Origin: Aporrectodea caliginosa
Lineage: Eukaryota; Annelida; Clitellata; Crassiclitellata; Lumbricidae
DNA: 64,000 nt
Assembly (NCBI GenBank): GCA_020284085.1
Contig: JACEVL010000090.1
Location: forward strand, 1-64,000
Direction: 5' to 3'
Below the pieces are notes generated by a model. It had not been told where the DNA came from, did no database searches, and was given only the letters and a program-made list of their open reading frames with translations. The position numbers and the translations under genes were made by a program. Below, in pieces: positions 44,616 to 58,760 of this stretch (position 1 is its first letter; every line of letters starts with the position of its first letter).

Positions 44616-45530
44616 CAAAAGTAGTAAGTACTCAGTGAACCGATCCATCAGCACTCAGTGCATCCGTCAATTTCGTTACAGTATCTTCGTAACCATCCTC
44701 TGATACGACGCAACGCTCGTGAATAGCTTTTAAGTAGCACTTTTGAAATTATTTTAGAGATTGGAGTTACGATTGTCTAAGAAATAAAAGATTGGTCGTA
44801 GCCTTTGCTTTTACTGGCCCAGGACTCCGTACCTCTCAATCACTCGGCATTGTCCAATGTCCATGTTAGATCACAGCCTATAAGAACTGTAGCGAGGGGT
44901 GTTCCAGCGGTGCCATGGTACAGGTCGTAATTCAAGAGGGAGGCGCAAATTTTGAGACATTACTTTATCGTGAACTATGATTATAGTTCACGATAAATGA
45001 AATAAATGTAATAAAATGAAATGACAAATAATAGTGTGTTTATTTATATATAATTTAATATATACATACCAGGCCTATTTAAAATTGTCATTGACTTTCT
45101 GAAAATATTAGTAAATCGCCGTTCAGAACTTTTACATTAGGCCTACATTGCAATGAATCGTAGGCCTATATCTATATATTTTCTTTTGTTTTATCTAGGT
45201 TATGTTCTCATAATTTGCATAATTTATGTCGTTATTGGTTAGGTTGATCTTTGGGGAAAGGTGGGGGCGCTAGATTTACTCTTGGCACAGGGCGCAATAA
45301 TTATAGCTTGGTATACGTTGCTGACAGCTAGATTCGTTCTGTCTCCGGAACGAATTTCCTAAGTATAGGCAGTTTCAGTGTTTCTGCTGTTACAATAGGC
45401 TAATTGTGCGCATTTGAGTTATGGTGCATCATATGCCCAAATATATTTCAAAAGCGTTTCTCCCTATTTCATTTCTTTTCCTATTACTGAAAAGGCGTGT
45501 TTACCAAAATTTGGCAATATTCTGACATAC
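44616..45530. other. No gene recognised
   Basis: Contains a 15-bp hairpin at 44964-44997 and two TAGGCCTA words near 45140 and 45165. Nothing coding. Confidence 0.4.
44964..44997. repeat. 15-bp perfect hairpin
   Basis: TTTATCGTGAACTAT and its reverse complement with a 4-base loop GATT (44979-44982). Confidence 0.85.
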
Positions 45531-46300
45531 ACTAGGTATCCCACCCAACAACTGAAGTTTTGCAGGAGCGAACCATTACGAGAAATGTCATGGCCTACAT
45601 GTCATACAAGTTGCACTAGGGGTGTCCAGAAATATGATACATCGCAGAAAACACCCATACTCAAGTTTTTCCCATTATTCCATTCATTAGTTGTCTATAA
45701 ACCGTTTTTTCAGAGTTTTTAAAGTGTTATCCTGAGGTGGCTCAAAGCCCCAAACATACCCTACTTAAATACCCAGGACTGTAAGGCTTGGGACTAGGTA
45801 CTTGGGTTCATTGTGAATTTACTCTTTTTATCACAGAAAATTAACAAAGAGTCCGATTTGGACGAACATATTTGGAACTTGTTTGACTGACAAGAGTCAC
45901 ATCTGGGAAAAATGTAGACACCCATATCAAGGTCATTCAAGGTCAACCTCAAGGTCAGAATAAACGAAATCTAGCAAAAACGAGAAAAAATGGCCAGATC
46001 TCGGCTAATAATCGTTGAAATCGGCTAGTTTTTTCTCGTTTCTCTCGTCTTGATAAGAACTATTCCTGCAAGAAATAACGCTACTAAATTCAAGGCAATC
46101 CAAGGTTATTTTAAGGTCAAAATGGTCAATTAAATGAGAAAATAAGAGAAAATGGCCGTAACTAATACCTCAAAAAATCAGTGGTGGGGAAAAATCAGTG
46201 GCTGGACAAATCCAAGCAGTGGTTGGACATTTGAAACACAACTTAAACAGTTAAAATATGCCCTTCTGTATGATGTTTCAAACATAAAATAAAATGTTAA
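45531..46300 (+). repeat. Satellite-flanking module, copy B
   Basis: Nearly identical to 12712-13478, same orientation, starting at the same base (CACTAGGTATCCCACC). It differs by small indels. A third, short piece of its end (GGTGGGGAAAAATTAGTGG) recurs at about 46800-46905, just before the array. Confidence 0.85.
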
Positions 46301-46462
46301 TTGCTCTTCATCCATTTTCGAAATTGAGTTATTTATTAAAGTCTATTTGAAAGAACATATTGAAATGAGTTCTTGAAATGAGTTATTGAAATCGAGAGAT
46401 TAAAAATTGTTATTGCGCAAAGTTATTTAAATGAGTAATTTAAAGAGTTATTGAAAGGTGAA

Positions 46463-46500
46463 ACCACAGTATAAATAATTATAATTATTTATACTGTGGT
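46463..46500. repeat. 38-bp perfect palindrome
   Basis: ACCACAGTATAAATAATTA followed immediately by its exact reverse complement, no loop. It lies in diverged satellite between module B and array 2. Confidence 0.9.
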
Positions 46501-46905
46501 GAAACCGTTGGTTAACGAAAAGTTATTATTATGAGTTAAGGTCAAAAATTGCTTGAAAGCATCAATGAATTCTTTTACTCTCACCAGGTATTGAAAGAGC
46601 AAGAAAAATAACCTAAGATTATAAGTAGAGCTATCTGTAAATTTTAGTGAATAATTGATTAGAGTTATTGTAGGATCAGTATTGTGGTTGTTCCTTAATG
46701 CTTTAAAGAGTCATAACAGAAAGATTAATTCTCTATGACTAAGCATAACGAACATTTCTACTTAGATTCCAAATTAATATTTTGAAGTCAGAACTAATAC
46801 TGATACCTGAAAAAAATCGGTGGTGGGGAAAAATTAGTGGCTGGACAAATCCAAGAAAGTGGTTGGACATTTGTCCGACCACTTAAACAGTTAAAATATG
46901 AGTTA

Positions 46906-49900
46906 TTGTAAAATGTTGAAATGAGCTATTGAAAGAGTTGAAAAATATTAAAAGAGTTATTGAAAATGAGTTATTGAAAAGAGAGTTATTGAAAGAGTTA
47001 TTGAAAAGAGTTATTGAAATGAGTTATTGAAAAGAGTTATTGAAAAAGAGATTATTGAAAAGAGTTATTGAAAAAGTTATTGAAAATGTTATTGAAAAGA
47101 GTTATTGAAAGTTATTGAAAAAGAGTTATTGAAAAGAGAGTTATTGAAAGAGTTATTGAAAAGAGTTATTGAAAAGAGTTATTGAAAAGAGTTATTGAAA
47201 ATAGTTATTGAAGGGAGTTATTGAAAAAAGTTATTGAAAATAGTTATTGAAAATAGTTATTGAAAAGAGTTATTGAAAAAAGTTATTGAAAAGAGTTATT
47301 GAAAAGAGTCATTGAAAAGAGTTATTGAAAAGAGTTATTGAAAAGAGTTATTGAAAAGAGTTATTGAAAAGAGTTATTGAAAGAGTTATTGAAATAAGTT
47401 ATTGAAAAGAGTTATTGAAATGAGTTATTGAAAGAGTTATTGAAAAGAGTTATTGAAAAGAGTTATTGAAAAGAGTTATTGAAAAAAGTTATTGAAAAGA
47501 GTTATTGAAATGAGTTATTGAAAGTTAGAGTTATTGAAAAGAGTTATTGAAAGAGTTATTGAAATGAGTTATTGAAAATAGTTATTGAAAAGAGTTATTG
47601 AAAAAGAGTTATTGAAAAGAGTTATTGAAAAGAGTTATTGAAAAGAGTTATTGAAACAAGTTATTGAAAATGGTTATTGAAAAGAGTTATTGAAAAGAGT
47701 TATTGAAAAGAGTTATTGAAAATAGTTATTGAAAATAGTTATTGAAAAGAGTTATTGAAAAGAGTTATTGAAAAGAGTTATTGAAAAGAGTTATTGAAAT
47801 GAGTTATTGAAAAGAGTTATTGAAAAGAGTTATTGAAAAGAGTTATTGAAAAGAGTTATTGAAAAGAGTTATTGAAAAGAGTTATTGAAAAGAGTTATTG
47901 AAAAGAGTTATTGAAAAGAGTTATTGAAAAGAGTTATTGAAAAGAGTTATTGAAATGAGTTATTGAAAAGAGTTATTGAAAAGAGTTATTGAAAGAGTTA
48001 TTGAAAAGAGTTATTGAAAAGAGTTATTAAAAAAGAGTTATTGAAAAGAGTTATTTAGTTATTGAAAAGAGTTATTGAAAAAGAGTTATTGAAAAGAGTT
48101 ATTGAAAAGAGTTATTGAAAACGAGTTATTGAAAAGAGTTATTGAAATGAGTTATTGAAAAGAGTTATTGAAAAGAGTTATTGAAAATAGTTATTGAAAA
48201 GAGTTATTGAAATGAGTTATTGAAATGAGTTATTGAAAAGAGTTATTGAAATGAGTTATTGAAATAGAGTTATTGAAAAGAGTTATTGAAATGAGTTATT
48301 GAAAAGAGTTATTGAAAAGAGTTATTGAAAAGAGTTATTGAAAAGAGTTATTGAAAAGAGTTATTGAAAAGAGTTATTGAAAAGAGTTATTGAAAAGAGT
48401 TATTGAAAAGAGTTATTGAAAAGAGTTATTGAAAATAGTTATTGAAAAGAGTTATTGAAAAGAGTTATTGAAAAGGAGTTATTGAAATGAGTTATTGAAA
48501 AGAGTTATTGAAAAGAGTTATTGAAAAGAGTTATTGAAAAGAGTTATTGAAAAGAGTTATTGAAAAGAGTTATTGAAAAGAGTTATTGAAATGAGTTATT
48601 GAAAAGAGTTATTGAAAAGAGTTATTGAAAAGAGTTATTGAAAATAGTTATTGAAAAGAGTTATTGAAAATAGTTATTGAAAATAGTTATTGAAAAGAGT
48701 TATTGAAAAGAGTTATTGAAAAGAGTTATTGAAAAGAGTTATTGAAAAGAGTTATTGAAAAGAGTTATTGAAAGTAGTTATTGAAATGAGTTATTGAAAA
48801 TAGTTATTGAAAAGAGTTATTGAAAAGAGTTATTGAAAAGAGTTATTGAAAAGAGTTATTGAAAAGAGTTATTGAAAAGAGTTATTGAAAAGAGTTATTG
48901 AAAAGAGTTATTGAAAAGAGTTATTGAAAAGAGTTATTGAAAGAGAGTTATTGAAAAGAGTTATTGAAAAGAGTTATTGAAAAGAGTTATTGAAAAGAGA
49001 AAAGAGTTATTGAAAAGAGTTATTGAAAAGAGTTATTGAAAAGAGTTATTGAAAAGAGTTATTGAAAAGAGTTATTGAAAAGAGTTATTGAAAAGTAGTT
49101 ATTGAAAAGAGTTATTGAAAAGAGTTATTGAAAATAGTTATTGAAAAGAGTTATTGAAAAGAGTTATTGAAAATAGTTATTGAAAAGAGTTATTGAAAAG
49201 GGTTATTGAAAAGAGTTATTGAAAAGAGTTATTGAAAAGAGTTATTGAAAAGAGTTATTGAAAAGAGTTATTGAAAAGAGTTATTGAAAAGAGTTATTGA
49301 AATGAGTTATTGAAAAGAGTTATTGAAAAGAGTTATTGAAAAAAAGAGTTATTGAAAAGAGTTATTGAAAAGAGTTATTGAAAAGAGTTATTGAAAAGAG
49401 TTATTGAAAAGAGTTATTGAAATGAGTTATTGAAAATAGTTATTGAAAAGAGTTATTGAAAAGAGTTATTGAAAGAGTTATTGAAAAGAGTTATTGAAAA
49501 GAGTTATTGAAAAGAGTTATTGAAAAGAGTTATTGAAAATAGTTATTGAAAATAGTTATTGAAAATAGTTATTGAAAAGAGTTATTGAAAAGAGTTATTG
49601 AAAAGAGTTATTGAATGAGTTATTGAAAAGAGTTATTGAAAAGTGTTATTGAAAATAGTTATTGAAAATAGTTATTGAAATGAGTTATTGAAAATAGTTA
49701 TTGAAGATAGTTATTGAAAAGAGTTATTGAAAAGAGTTATTGAAAAGAGTTATTGAAAAGAGTTATTGAAAAGAGTTATTGAAATGAGTTATTGAAAATG
49801 AGTTATTGAAAAGAGTTATTGAAATGAGTTATTGAAAAGAGTTATTGAAAATAGTTATTGAAAAGAGTTATTGAAAAGAGTTATTGAAAAGAGTTATTGA

Positions 49901-52630
49901 AAAAGAGTTATTGAAAAGAGTTATTGAAAAGAGTTATTGAAAAGAGTTATTGAAATGAGTTATTGAAAAGAGTTATTGAAAAGAGTTATTGAAAATAGTT
50001 ATTGAAAAGAGTTATTGAAAAAGAGTTATTGAAAAGAGTTATTGAAAAGAGTTATTGAAAAGAGTTATTGAAAAGAGTTATTGAAAAGAGTTATTGAAAT
50101 GAGTTATTGAAAAAGAGTTATTGAAAATAGTTATTGAAAAGAGTTATTGAAAATAGTTATTGAAATGAGTTATTGAAATGAGTTATTGAAAAAGAGTTAT
50201 TGAAAAGAGTTATTGAAAGAGTTATTGAAAATAGTTATTGAAAAGAGTTATTGAAAAGAGTTATTGAGTTATTGAAATGAGAGTTATTGAAAAGAGTTAT
50301 TGAAAAGAGTTATTGAAGAGAGTTATTGAAAGAGTTATTGAAATGAGTTATTGAAAAGAGTTATTGAAAAGAGTTATTGAAAGAGTTATTGAAAAGAGTT
50401 ATTGAAAAGACTTATTGAAAGGAGTTATTGAAAAGAGTTATTGAAAATAGTTATTGAAAAGAGTTATTGAAAGAGTTATTGAAATGAGTTATTGAAAAGA
50501 GTTATTGAAAGAGTTATTGAAAAGCGTTGTTGAAAAGAGTTATTGAAAAGGGTTATGAAAAGACTTATTGAAAGGAGTTATTGAAAAGAGTGATTGAATA
50601 TAGTTATTGAAAATAGTTATTGAAAATAGTTATTGAAAGAGTTATTGAAAATGAGTTATTGAAAAAGAGTTATTGAAAAGAGTTATTGAAAAGAGTTATT
50701 GAAAAGAGTTATTGAAAATTGTTATTGAAAAGAGTTATTGAAAGAGTTATTGAAAAGAGTTATTGAAATGAGTTATTGAAATGAGTTATTGAAAAAAGTT
50801 ATTGAAAAGAGTTATTGAAAACAGTTATTGAAAATAGTTGAAATGAGTTATTGAAATGAGTTATTGAAAAGAGTTATTGAAAATAGTTATTGAAGAGAGT
50901 TATTGAAACAGTTATTGAAAAGGGTTATTGAAAAGAGTTATTGAAAAGAGTTATTGAAAAGAGTTATTGAAAAGAGTTATTGAAAAGAGTTATTGAAAAG
51001 AGTTATTGAAAAGAGTTTTTCAAAAGAGTTTTTGAAAAGAGTTATTGAAAATAGTTATTGAAAAGAGTTATTGAAAGAGTTATTGAAAGGAGTTATTGAA
51101 AAGAGTTATTGAAATGAGTTATTGAAAAGAGTTATTGAAAATAGTTATTGAAAGAGTTATTGAAAAGAGTTATTGAAAAGAGTTATTGAAAAGAGTTATT
51201 GAAATGAGTTATTGAAAAGAGTTATTGAAATGAGTTATTGAAAAGAGTTATTGAAAATAGTTATTGAAAAGAGTCATTGAAATGAGTTATTGAAAAGAGT
51301 TATTGAAATGAGTTATTGAAAGAGTTATTGAAAAGAGTTATTGAAAAGAGTTATTGAAAATAGTTATTGAAAAGAGTTATTGAAATGAGTTATTGAAAAG
51401 AGTTATTGAAAAGAGATATTGAAAAGAGTTATTGAAAAGAGTTATTGAAAAGAGTTATTGAAAAGAGTTATTGAGTTATTGAAGAGAGTTATTGAAAACA
51501 GTTATTGAAGAGGGTTATTGAAAGACTTATTGAAATGGGTTATTTAAAATTATTGATTGAAAAGCGTTATTGAAGAGGGTTATTGAAAAGAGTTATTGAA
51601 ATGAGTTATTTAAAAGAGTTATCGAAATAGCGTTATTGAAAAGGGTTATTGTTAGTAGTTATTGTAAATGAGTTATTGAGATGAGTTATTGAAAATACTT
51701 ATTGAAAATCGTTATTGTTAGTAGTTGTTGTAAACGGCTATTTATTCAGAATAGTTATTGAAATGAGTTAATTAAAAGATCTATTGAAGGGAGTTATTGT
51801 AAAACAGTTATTGTAGAATAGTTATTGAAATGACTTATTAAAAGGAGTTATTGAAGGGAGTTATTGAAACATAGTTATTGTAATATAGTTATTGAAAGAC
51901 TTATTGAAAAAAGTTATTTAAAAGAGTTATTGAAAATAGTCATTGAAAAGCGTTTTTGAAAGGAACTATTGAAAAGAGCTATTGAAAAGAGTCATTGAAA
52001 AGTGTTATTGAAATGAGTTATTTATTGAATAGAATTATCGAAAAGTGTTATTGAAATGAGATATTGTAATGAATTATCGAAAATGTGTCATTGGAAAAAG
52101 ATAGCGTAAAGTGTTGCTGAAAATAGTCATTGAAAATAGTTACTGAAATAAGTTGTTGAAAATAGTTATTGAAAAGAAGTTATTGTAAAGAGTTATTGAA
52201 AATAAGTTATTTAAAATAGTTATTGAAAGAGTTATTAAGAAAAGGGTTATTTTAAAAGAGTTATGGAAAAGAGTTATTGAAAAGAGTGATTGAAAAGAAT
52301 TATGGAAAATGAGTTATTCAAAAAGATATTGTAAAGTGTCATTGAAAATAGTTATTCAAAAGTGTTATTGAAATGTGTCATTAATAAATAGTTATTGAAG
52401 ATAGTTATTGAATGAGTTACTGAAAATAACTAGTTATTGAAGAGAGTTATTGAAAGAGTCATTGAAAGCGTCACAGAAAGGAGCTATTGAAAAGGGTTTA
52501 TTGAAAAGAGTTATTGAAATGAGTTATTGAATAGTGTTATTGAAATAAGTTATTGAAATGAGTTATTGAAATGACATATTGAAAAAGTTATTAAAAAGAG
52601 TTATTGAAAAGAATTACCGAAAAGAGTTAT
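46906..52630 (+). repeat. 13-bp satellite array 2 (unit GAGTTATTGAAAA)
   Basis: The same unit and strand as array 1, about 5.7 kb. It is less homogeneous, and from about 51,500 onward the units decay steadily. Diverged units also occur at 46350-46450. It ends abruptly at 52,630, where the sequence turns into homopolymer runs, so its real right edge is unknown. Confidence 0.95.
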
Positions 52631-54145
52631 TGGTTTTTTAAAATTTTTTTGAAAAGTTAAAAAATTAAAAAAATTTTTTAAAAAATTTTTTAAAAAAAAT
52701 TTAAAATTTTTTAAAAGGGGAAAAAATTATTTAAAAAAAAAATTAAATTTTTGGGAAAAAATTATTTAAAAAATTATTATTAAAAAAATTAAAATTAATT
52801 AAAAAATTTTTTAAAAAAAATTAAAGAAAAAAAAAAGGGGGGAAAAGGAAAAAAAAAAAAAAGGGGAAAAATTTTAAAATTTTAAAAAATTTTTTAAAAA
52901 AAAAAGGTTTTAAAAAAAATTTTTAAAAATTTTTAAAAATTTTAAAAGGTTTTGGGAAAAAGAAAAAATTGAAAAAAAAAAAAAGGGGGGAAAAAAAAAG
53001 GGAAAAGGAAAAAAAGGAAAAAAAGGGGGAAAAAATTTTTTAAAAAAAAATATTAAAAAAATTTTAAAAAATTTTTAAAAAAAAAAAGGTTTTAAAAAAA
53101 TTTAAAAAAAATTTTAAAAAAAAGGGGGGAAAAAAAAAAAGGGGGGTTTTAAAAAAAAAAAGGGGAAAAAAAAATTTTTAAAAAGGGCCAAAAAATTTTT
53201 AAAAAATTTTTAAAAAAAATTTTAAAAAAAATTTTTTAAAAATTTTTTTAAAAAAAAGGGAAAAAAATTTTTTAAAAAAATTTTAAAAAGGGCTTTTTGG
53301 GGGGAAAAAGGGTTTTAAAGGGGTTTTTAAAAAAATTTTAAAAAAAATTTAAAAAAAATTTTAAAAAATTTTTAAAAATTTTAAAAAATTTTTTAAAAAA
53401 ATTTTTAAAAAAAAAAAAAAAACTTTTAAAAAAATTTTTAAAAAAAAAATTTTAAAAAAAATTTTTAAAAATTTTAAAAGGGGGTTTAAAAGGGTTTTAA
53501 AAATTTTTAAAAAAATTAAATGAAAAAAGAAAAAATTTTTTTTTAATTTTTTTTTTTTAAAAAAAAAAAAAAGGGGGAAAAAAAAAAATTAAAAAAAATT
53601 TTTTTTGAAAAAAAAATTTTTTTTTTTTTTAATTTTTAAAAAAAAATTTTAAAAATTTTTTAAAAAATTTTTTTTTTAAAAATTTTTTTTAAAAATTTTT
53701 AAAATTGGAAAAAAAAATTTTAAAAAAAAATTTTAAAAGGGGTTTTTAAAATTTTTTTGGGTTTTAAAAAAATTTTTTTTAAAAAAAAAAAAAATTTTTT
53801 TAAAAGGGGAAAATTAAAAAAAAAGGAAAGAAAATTTTTTAAAAAAGTTTTAAAAGGTTTTTGAAAAATTTTTTTAAAAAAAAAAAAGGGGAAAAAAAAA
53901 AAAAAAATTTTTTTTTTGTTTTAAAAAATTTTAAAAAAATTTTAAAAAATTTTTTTGAAAAGTTTTAAAAAATTTTTTTAAAATTTTAAAAAAATTTTTT
54001 TGAAAAGGTTTTTAAAATTTTTTAAAAAATTTTTTAAATTTTTTAAAATTTTTGGGGAAAAATTTAAAAAAAAATTTGGGGGGAAAAAAAAAATTTTTGG
54101 GTTTTTTGGGTTTTTTAAAAATTTTTTGAAAGGGAAAAAATTGGG

Positions 54146-54177
<32 letters not shown>

Positions 54178-55269
54178 TTTGGGGGAAAAAAAAAAAAAAT
54201 TTTTAAAAATTTTTTTTTAAAAAAAAAGGAAAAGGGGGGGAAAAAAATTTTTAAAAAAGGGGTTTTTAAAGAAATTTTGAAAATTATTAAAATTAAAATG
54301 AAAAATTTTTGGGAAAAAATTTAAAAAATTTAAATTTTTTTTTAAAAATTTTTTTTTAAAAAAATTTTTAAAAAAAAAAAAAAAGGGGAAAAAAAAAATT
54401 TTTAAAAAAAAGGAAAGGAAAAAAAAAAAAAAAAGGGGGGTTTTTTTTTAAAAAAAAAAAATTAAAAAAAAGGGAAAAAAGGGGGAAAAAATTTTTTTTA
54501 AAAAAAAAAAAAAATATTAAAAAGTTTTTAAAAAAAAATTTTAAAAAAATTTTTAAAAATTTTTAAAAAATTTAAAAAAAAAAAAAGAAAAAAAAGAAAA
54601 AAAGGGGAAAAAAGGTTTTAAAAAATTTTTTTAAAAAAATTTTTAAAAAAAAGTTAAAAAAGTTTTTAAAAAATTTTTTAAAAATTATTTTAAAAAATTT
54701 TTTTTTTTGGAAAAACCCTTTTTTAAAATTAAATTTTAAAAAAAGGGGTTTTTTTTTAAAAAAAAAAAAATTTTTTGAAAAAAATTTTTTTTGGTTTTAA
54801 AAAATTTTTAAAAAAAAAAAATTTTTTAAAAAAAAAAAAAAAAAATTTTTTAAAAGGGGAAAAAATTTTTTTAAAAAAAGAAAAAAATTGAAAAAAAAGG
54901 GAAAAAAAATTGAAAAAAATTTTTAGAAAGGAAAGGGTTTTTTTTAAAAAAAAATTAAAAAATTTTAAAAAAAATTTTTAAAAAATTTTTTTTTTAAATT
55001 TTTTTAAAAATTTTTTTGGGGGTTTTGGGGGGTTTTTTTGAAAAGTTATTGAAAAGATTTTTGAAAATTTTAAAAGGGTTTTTAAAAAAAAAAAAAAAAT
55101 TTTAAAAAATTTTTTTGGGGTTTTAAAAAATTTTAAAAATTTTTAAAAGGTTTTAAAAAATTTTTAAAAAAATTTTTTAAAAATTTTAAAAAAAAAAAAA
55201 AGTTTTAAAAAATTTTTAAAAGGGTTTTAAAAAATTTTAAAAAAAAAATTTTTAAAAAATTTTAAAAAA

Positions 55270-55300
<31 letters not shown>

Positions 55301-56735
55301 TTTTTAAAAAAATTTTTAAAAAATTTTTTTTAAAAAAGGGGTTTGGGGGAAATTTAAAGAAAAAAGGGGGGGGAAAAAAAAAAATTTTAAAAAAAAAAAA
55401 AATTTAAAATTAAAAATTAAAAAATTAAAAAATTAAAAAATTTTAAAAAATTTTAAAAAAATTTTAAAAAAAAACCAAAATTTTTAAAAAAAAAAATTTT
55501 AAAAAAGGGTTTTTTAAAAAAAAGATTTTGAAAAAAGAATTTTTAAAAAATTTTTAAAAATTTTTTTAAAAAAAAAATTTTTAAAAATTTTTTTAAAAAA
55601 AGAAAAGGAAAAAAAAAAAAAGGGAAAAAAAATTTTAAAAAATTTTTTTTATTGGGAAAAATTTTTTAAAAGTTATTTAAAAAGGTTTTTAAAAAATTTT
55701 TTTTAAAATTTTTTTAAAAAAATTTAAAAAAAAATTAAAAGGAAAGAAAAAATTTAAAAAAAAATTTTAAAAAAAAAATTTTTAAAAAATTTTAAAAAAG
55801 GGGTTTTTAAAAAATTTTTTAAAAAAAAAAAGGTTTTTTAAAAAATTAAAAAAAAACTTAAAAAATTAAAAAAGGTTTTAAAAAAATTTTTAAAAAAATT
55901 TTTAAAATTTTTAAAAAAAGGGGTTTTTTAAAAAGGGTTTTTGAAAAATTATTAAAATTTTTAAAAAAAATTTTAAAAGGGTTTTAAAAAAAGGGTTTTA
56001 AAAGGGGTTTTTGAAAAAAATTTTTTAAAAGGTTTTAAAAGGGTTTTAAAAATTTTTTAAAAAAATTTTTTTTTTTTTAAAATTTTAAAAAATTTTTAAA
56101 AAATTTTTAAAAATTTTAAAAAATTTTTAAAAAAAATTTTTAAAAAAAATTTAAAAAAAATTTTTAAAAATTTTTTGAAAATTAAAAAAAAGGGTTTTTG
56201 GGGGTTTTAAAAAAAGGTTTTTTTGGGGTTTTTTTAAAAAAATTTTAAAAAAAATTTTAAAAAAAAATTTTAAAAAATTTTAAAAAATTTTAAAAAAAAA
56301 ATTTAAAAAAGGGTTTTAAAAAATTTTTTTTTAAAATTTTTAAAAAATTATTAAAAAAGGGTTTTTAAAAAATTTTTTAAAATTTTTAAAAAATTTTAAA
56401 AATTTTTTAAAAAAAAAAAAAAGGGTTTTAAAAAAATTTTAAAAAAATTTTTTAAAAAAAAAAATTGAAAAATTATTGAAAAGTTATTTAAAAAAGTTAA
56501 TTTAAAAAGGGGTTTTTTAAAAAGGTTTTAAAATTTTAAAAAGGGGGGAAAAAATTTTTTTTAAAAAAAATTTTAAAAGGGGAAAAAAAATTTTAAAAAA
56601 ATTTTTAAAAAAAAAAAAAAGGGGAAAATTAAATTTTAAAAAAATTTTTTAAAATTTTTTAAAAAAAATTTTAAAAAAAAAAAAGGGGGTTTTTGGGGGT
56701 TTTTTAAAATTTTTAAAAAAATTAAAATTAAAAAA

Positions 56736-56775
<40 letters not shown>

Positions 56776-58696
56776 GGGTTTTTGAAAAAGTTATTGAAAA
56801 AGTTAAATTTAAAAATTATTTTGGGAAAAATTTTAAAAAAATTTTAAAAAAATTTTAAAAAATTATTTTTAAAAAAATTTTTTTTAAAAAATTTTTTTTT
56901 TTTAAAAAAAATTTTTTTGAAAAAGGTTTTAAAAAAAAATTTTTTGGGGAAAAAAAAAAGGTTTTGGAAAAAAAGGGGGGAAAAAAATTTTTAAAAATTA
57001 AAAAAAATTTTAAAAAAAATTTTTTTTAAAAATTTTTTTTTAAAAAAGGGAAAGGAAAATTTTTTTTGGGGGGAAAAAAATTTTAAAAAAAAAAACCTTT
57101 TTTAAAATTTTTTTTTTAAAAAAAAAAGGGAAAGGGAAAAGAAAATTTTTTAAAAAAGTTAAAAAAATTTAAAAAAAATTGAAAGGGTTTTTTAAAGGAA
57201 AAAAAATTTTTTTAAAAAAAATTAAAAAATTTTTTTAAAAAATTAAAAAATTATTAAAAAAATTTTTTTAAAAAAAATTTTTAAAAAAAAAATTTTTAAA
57301 AATTTTTTTTTTAAAAAATTTTTAAAAAAATTTTAAAAAAATTTTTAAAAAATTTTTTAAAAAAAAAAAATTTTTTTTTAAAAATTTTTTAAAAAAAAAA
57401 AAAAATTAAAAAAATTTAAAAATTTTTTTTTTTTAAAAAATTTTTTTGGAAAAATTAAAAATTATTAAAAAATTAAAAAAATTAAAATTTTTTTAAAATT
57501 ATTTTTTAAAAAATTAAAAATTTTTTAAAAATTTTTAAAAAAATTTTAAAAAAAATTTTTTTTGGAAAAAAAAAAAAAAAATAAAAACCCCCCAAATTTC
57601 CCCCCCCAAAAAAACAAAAAAACCCCCCCTTTAAAAAATTCAAAAAAGGGGGAAAAAAAAAAAAGGTTTTAAAAAAAATTTTAAAAAAAAAAAAAAAAAT
57701 TAAAAAAAAAATTAAAATAAAATTTTAAAAAAAACCCCAAAAAAAAAAACCAAGGGGGGAAAAAAAACCTTTTGGAAAGGTTTGGGAAAAAAACCCCCAA
57801 AAAAAAAAACCTTAAAGGGGGTTTTTTTTTAAAAAACCCCCTTTTTTTTTTTTAAGGGTTTTCCCAAAAATTTTTTAAACCCCTTTTTTAAAATTTTCCC
57901 TTTTTTTTTAAAAAAAGGGGTTTTAAAAAAAGGCCCCTTTTTAAAAAAAAAAAAGGGAAAAAAAAATTTTAAAAAAAAAGGGGGGAAAAAAGGAAAATTT
58001 TTTTTAAAAAAAAAAAGGGAAAAAACGAGGGAAAATTTTTTGGTTTTAAAATTTTTTTTAAAAAAAAAAAAAAAAAAAATTTGGTTTTTTCCAAAATTTA
58101 AAAAAAAATTTTTTTTTTTCCCCCCTTTTTTTTTTAAATTTTTTTTCCCTTTTTCCCCCTTTTTTTTCCCCAAAAATTTTTGGGCCCCCCCCAAAAAAAA
58201 TTTTTTTTAAAGGGGTTTTTTAATTTTCCCCCCCTTTTTTCCCCCCCTTAAGGGAATTTTAAAATTTTTTTCCCCCCCGGGTGGGGCCCTTTTTTTAAAG
58301 GGAAACCCAAAAAAAAAAGGGGGTTTTTAAAAATTTTTTTTAAAAAAAAAAAAATTTTTTGGGGGAAAATTTGGGGAAAATTTAAAAAAAACCCAATTTT
58401 AAAAAAAAAAATTTTTTTCGCCAAAAGTTTTTAATTTTTTAACCCTTTTTTTTTTCCCCCTTTTTCCCCCCTTTTCCCAAAAAATTTTCCTTTTAAGGGT
58501 TTTTCCTTTTTTTCTTTTTTTTTTTTTGGGTTTTTTTTAAAAATTTTTTTGGTTTCTAACCTTTTCCAAAAAAAAAATTTTTTTTTTAAAAAAAAAAAAT
58601 TTTTTTCCCAAAAAAAAATTTTTTTTTTTTTGGCTTTTTTTTTAATTTTTTTTTTGGTTTTTTTTTTTTTTTAAATTTTTTTTTTTTTTTTTTTTG

Positions 58697-58752
<56 letters not shown>

Positions 58753-58760
58753 AAAAAGAA
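52631..58760. other. Corrupted consensus: homopolymer-smeared sequence
   Basis: Nearly every base belongs to a run of 3-8 identical bases, and C is almost absent until about 57,590. Satellite words show through (for example GAAAAGTTATTGAAAAG near 55040 and TTATTGAAAAGTTATT near 56465). A ~46-base A run lies at about 58705-58750. I read this as failed base calling over the satellite, not as real DNA. No gene can be called here. Confidence 0.85.

Noticed and set aside
44378..44654. Cys/Met-rich repeat protein
   Set aside because: It is the translation of a degenerate minisatellite on the minus strand.
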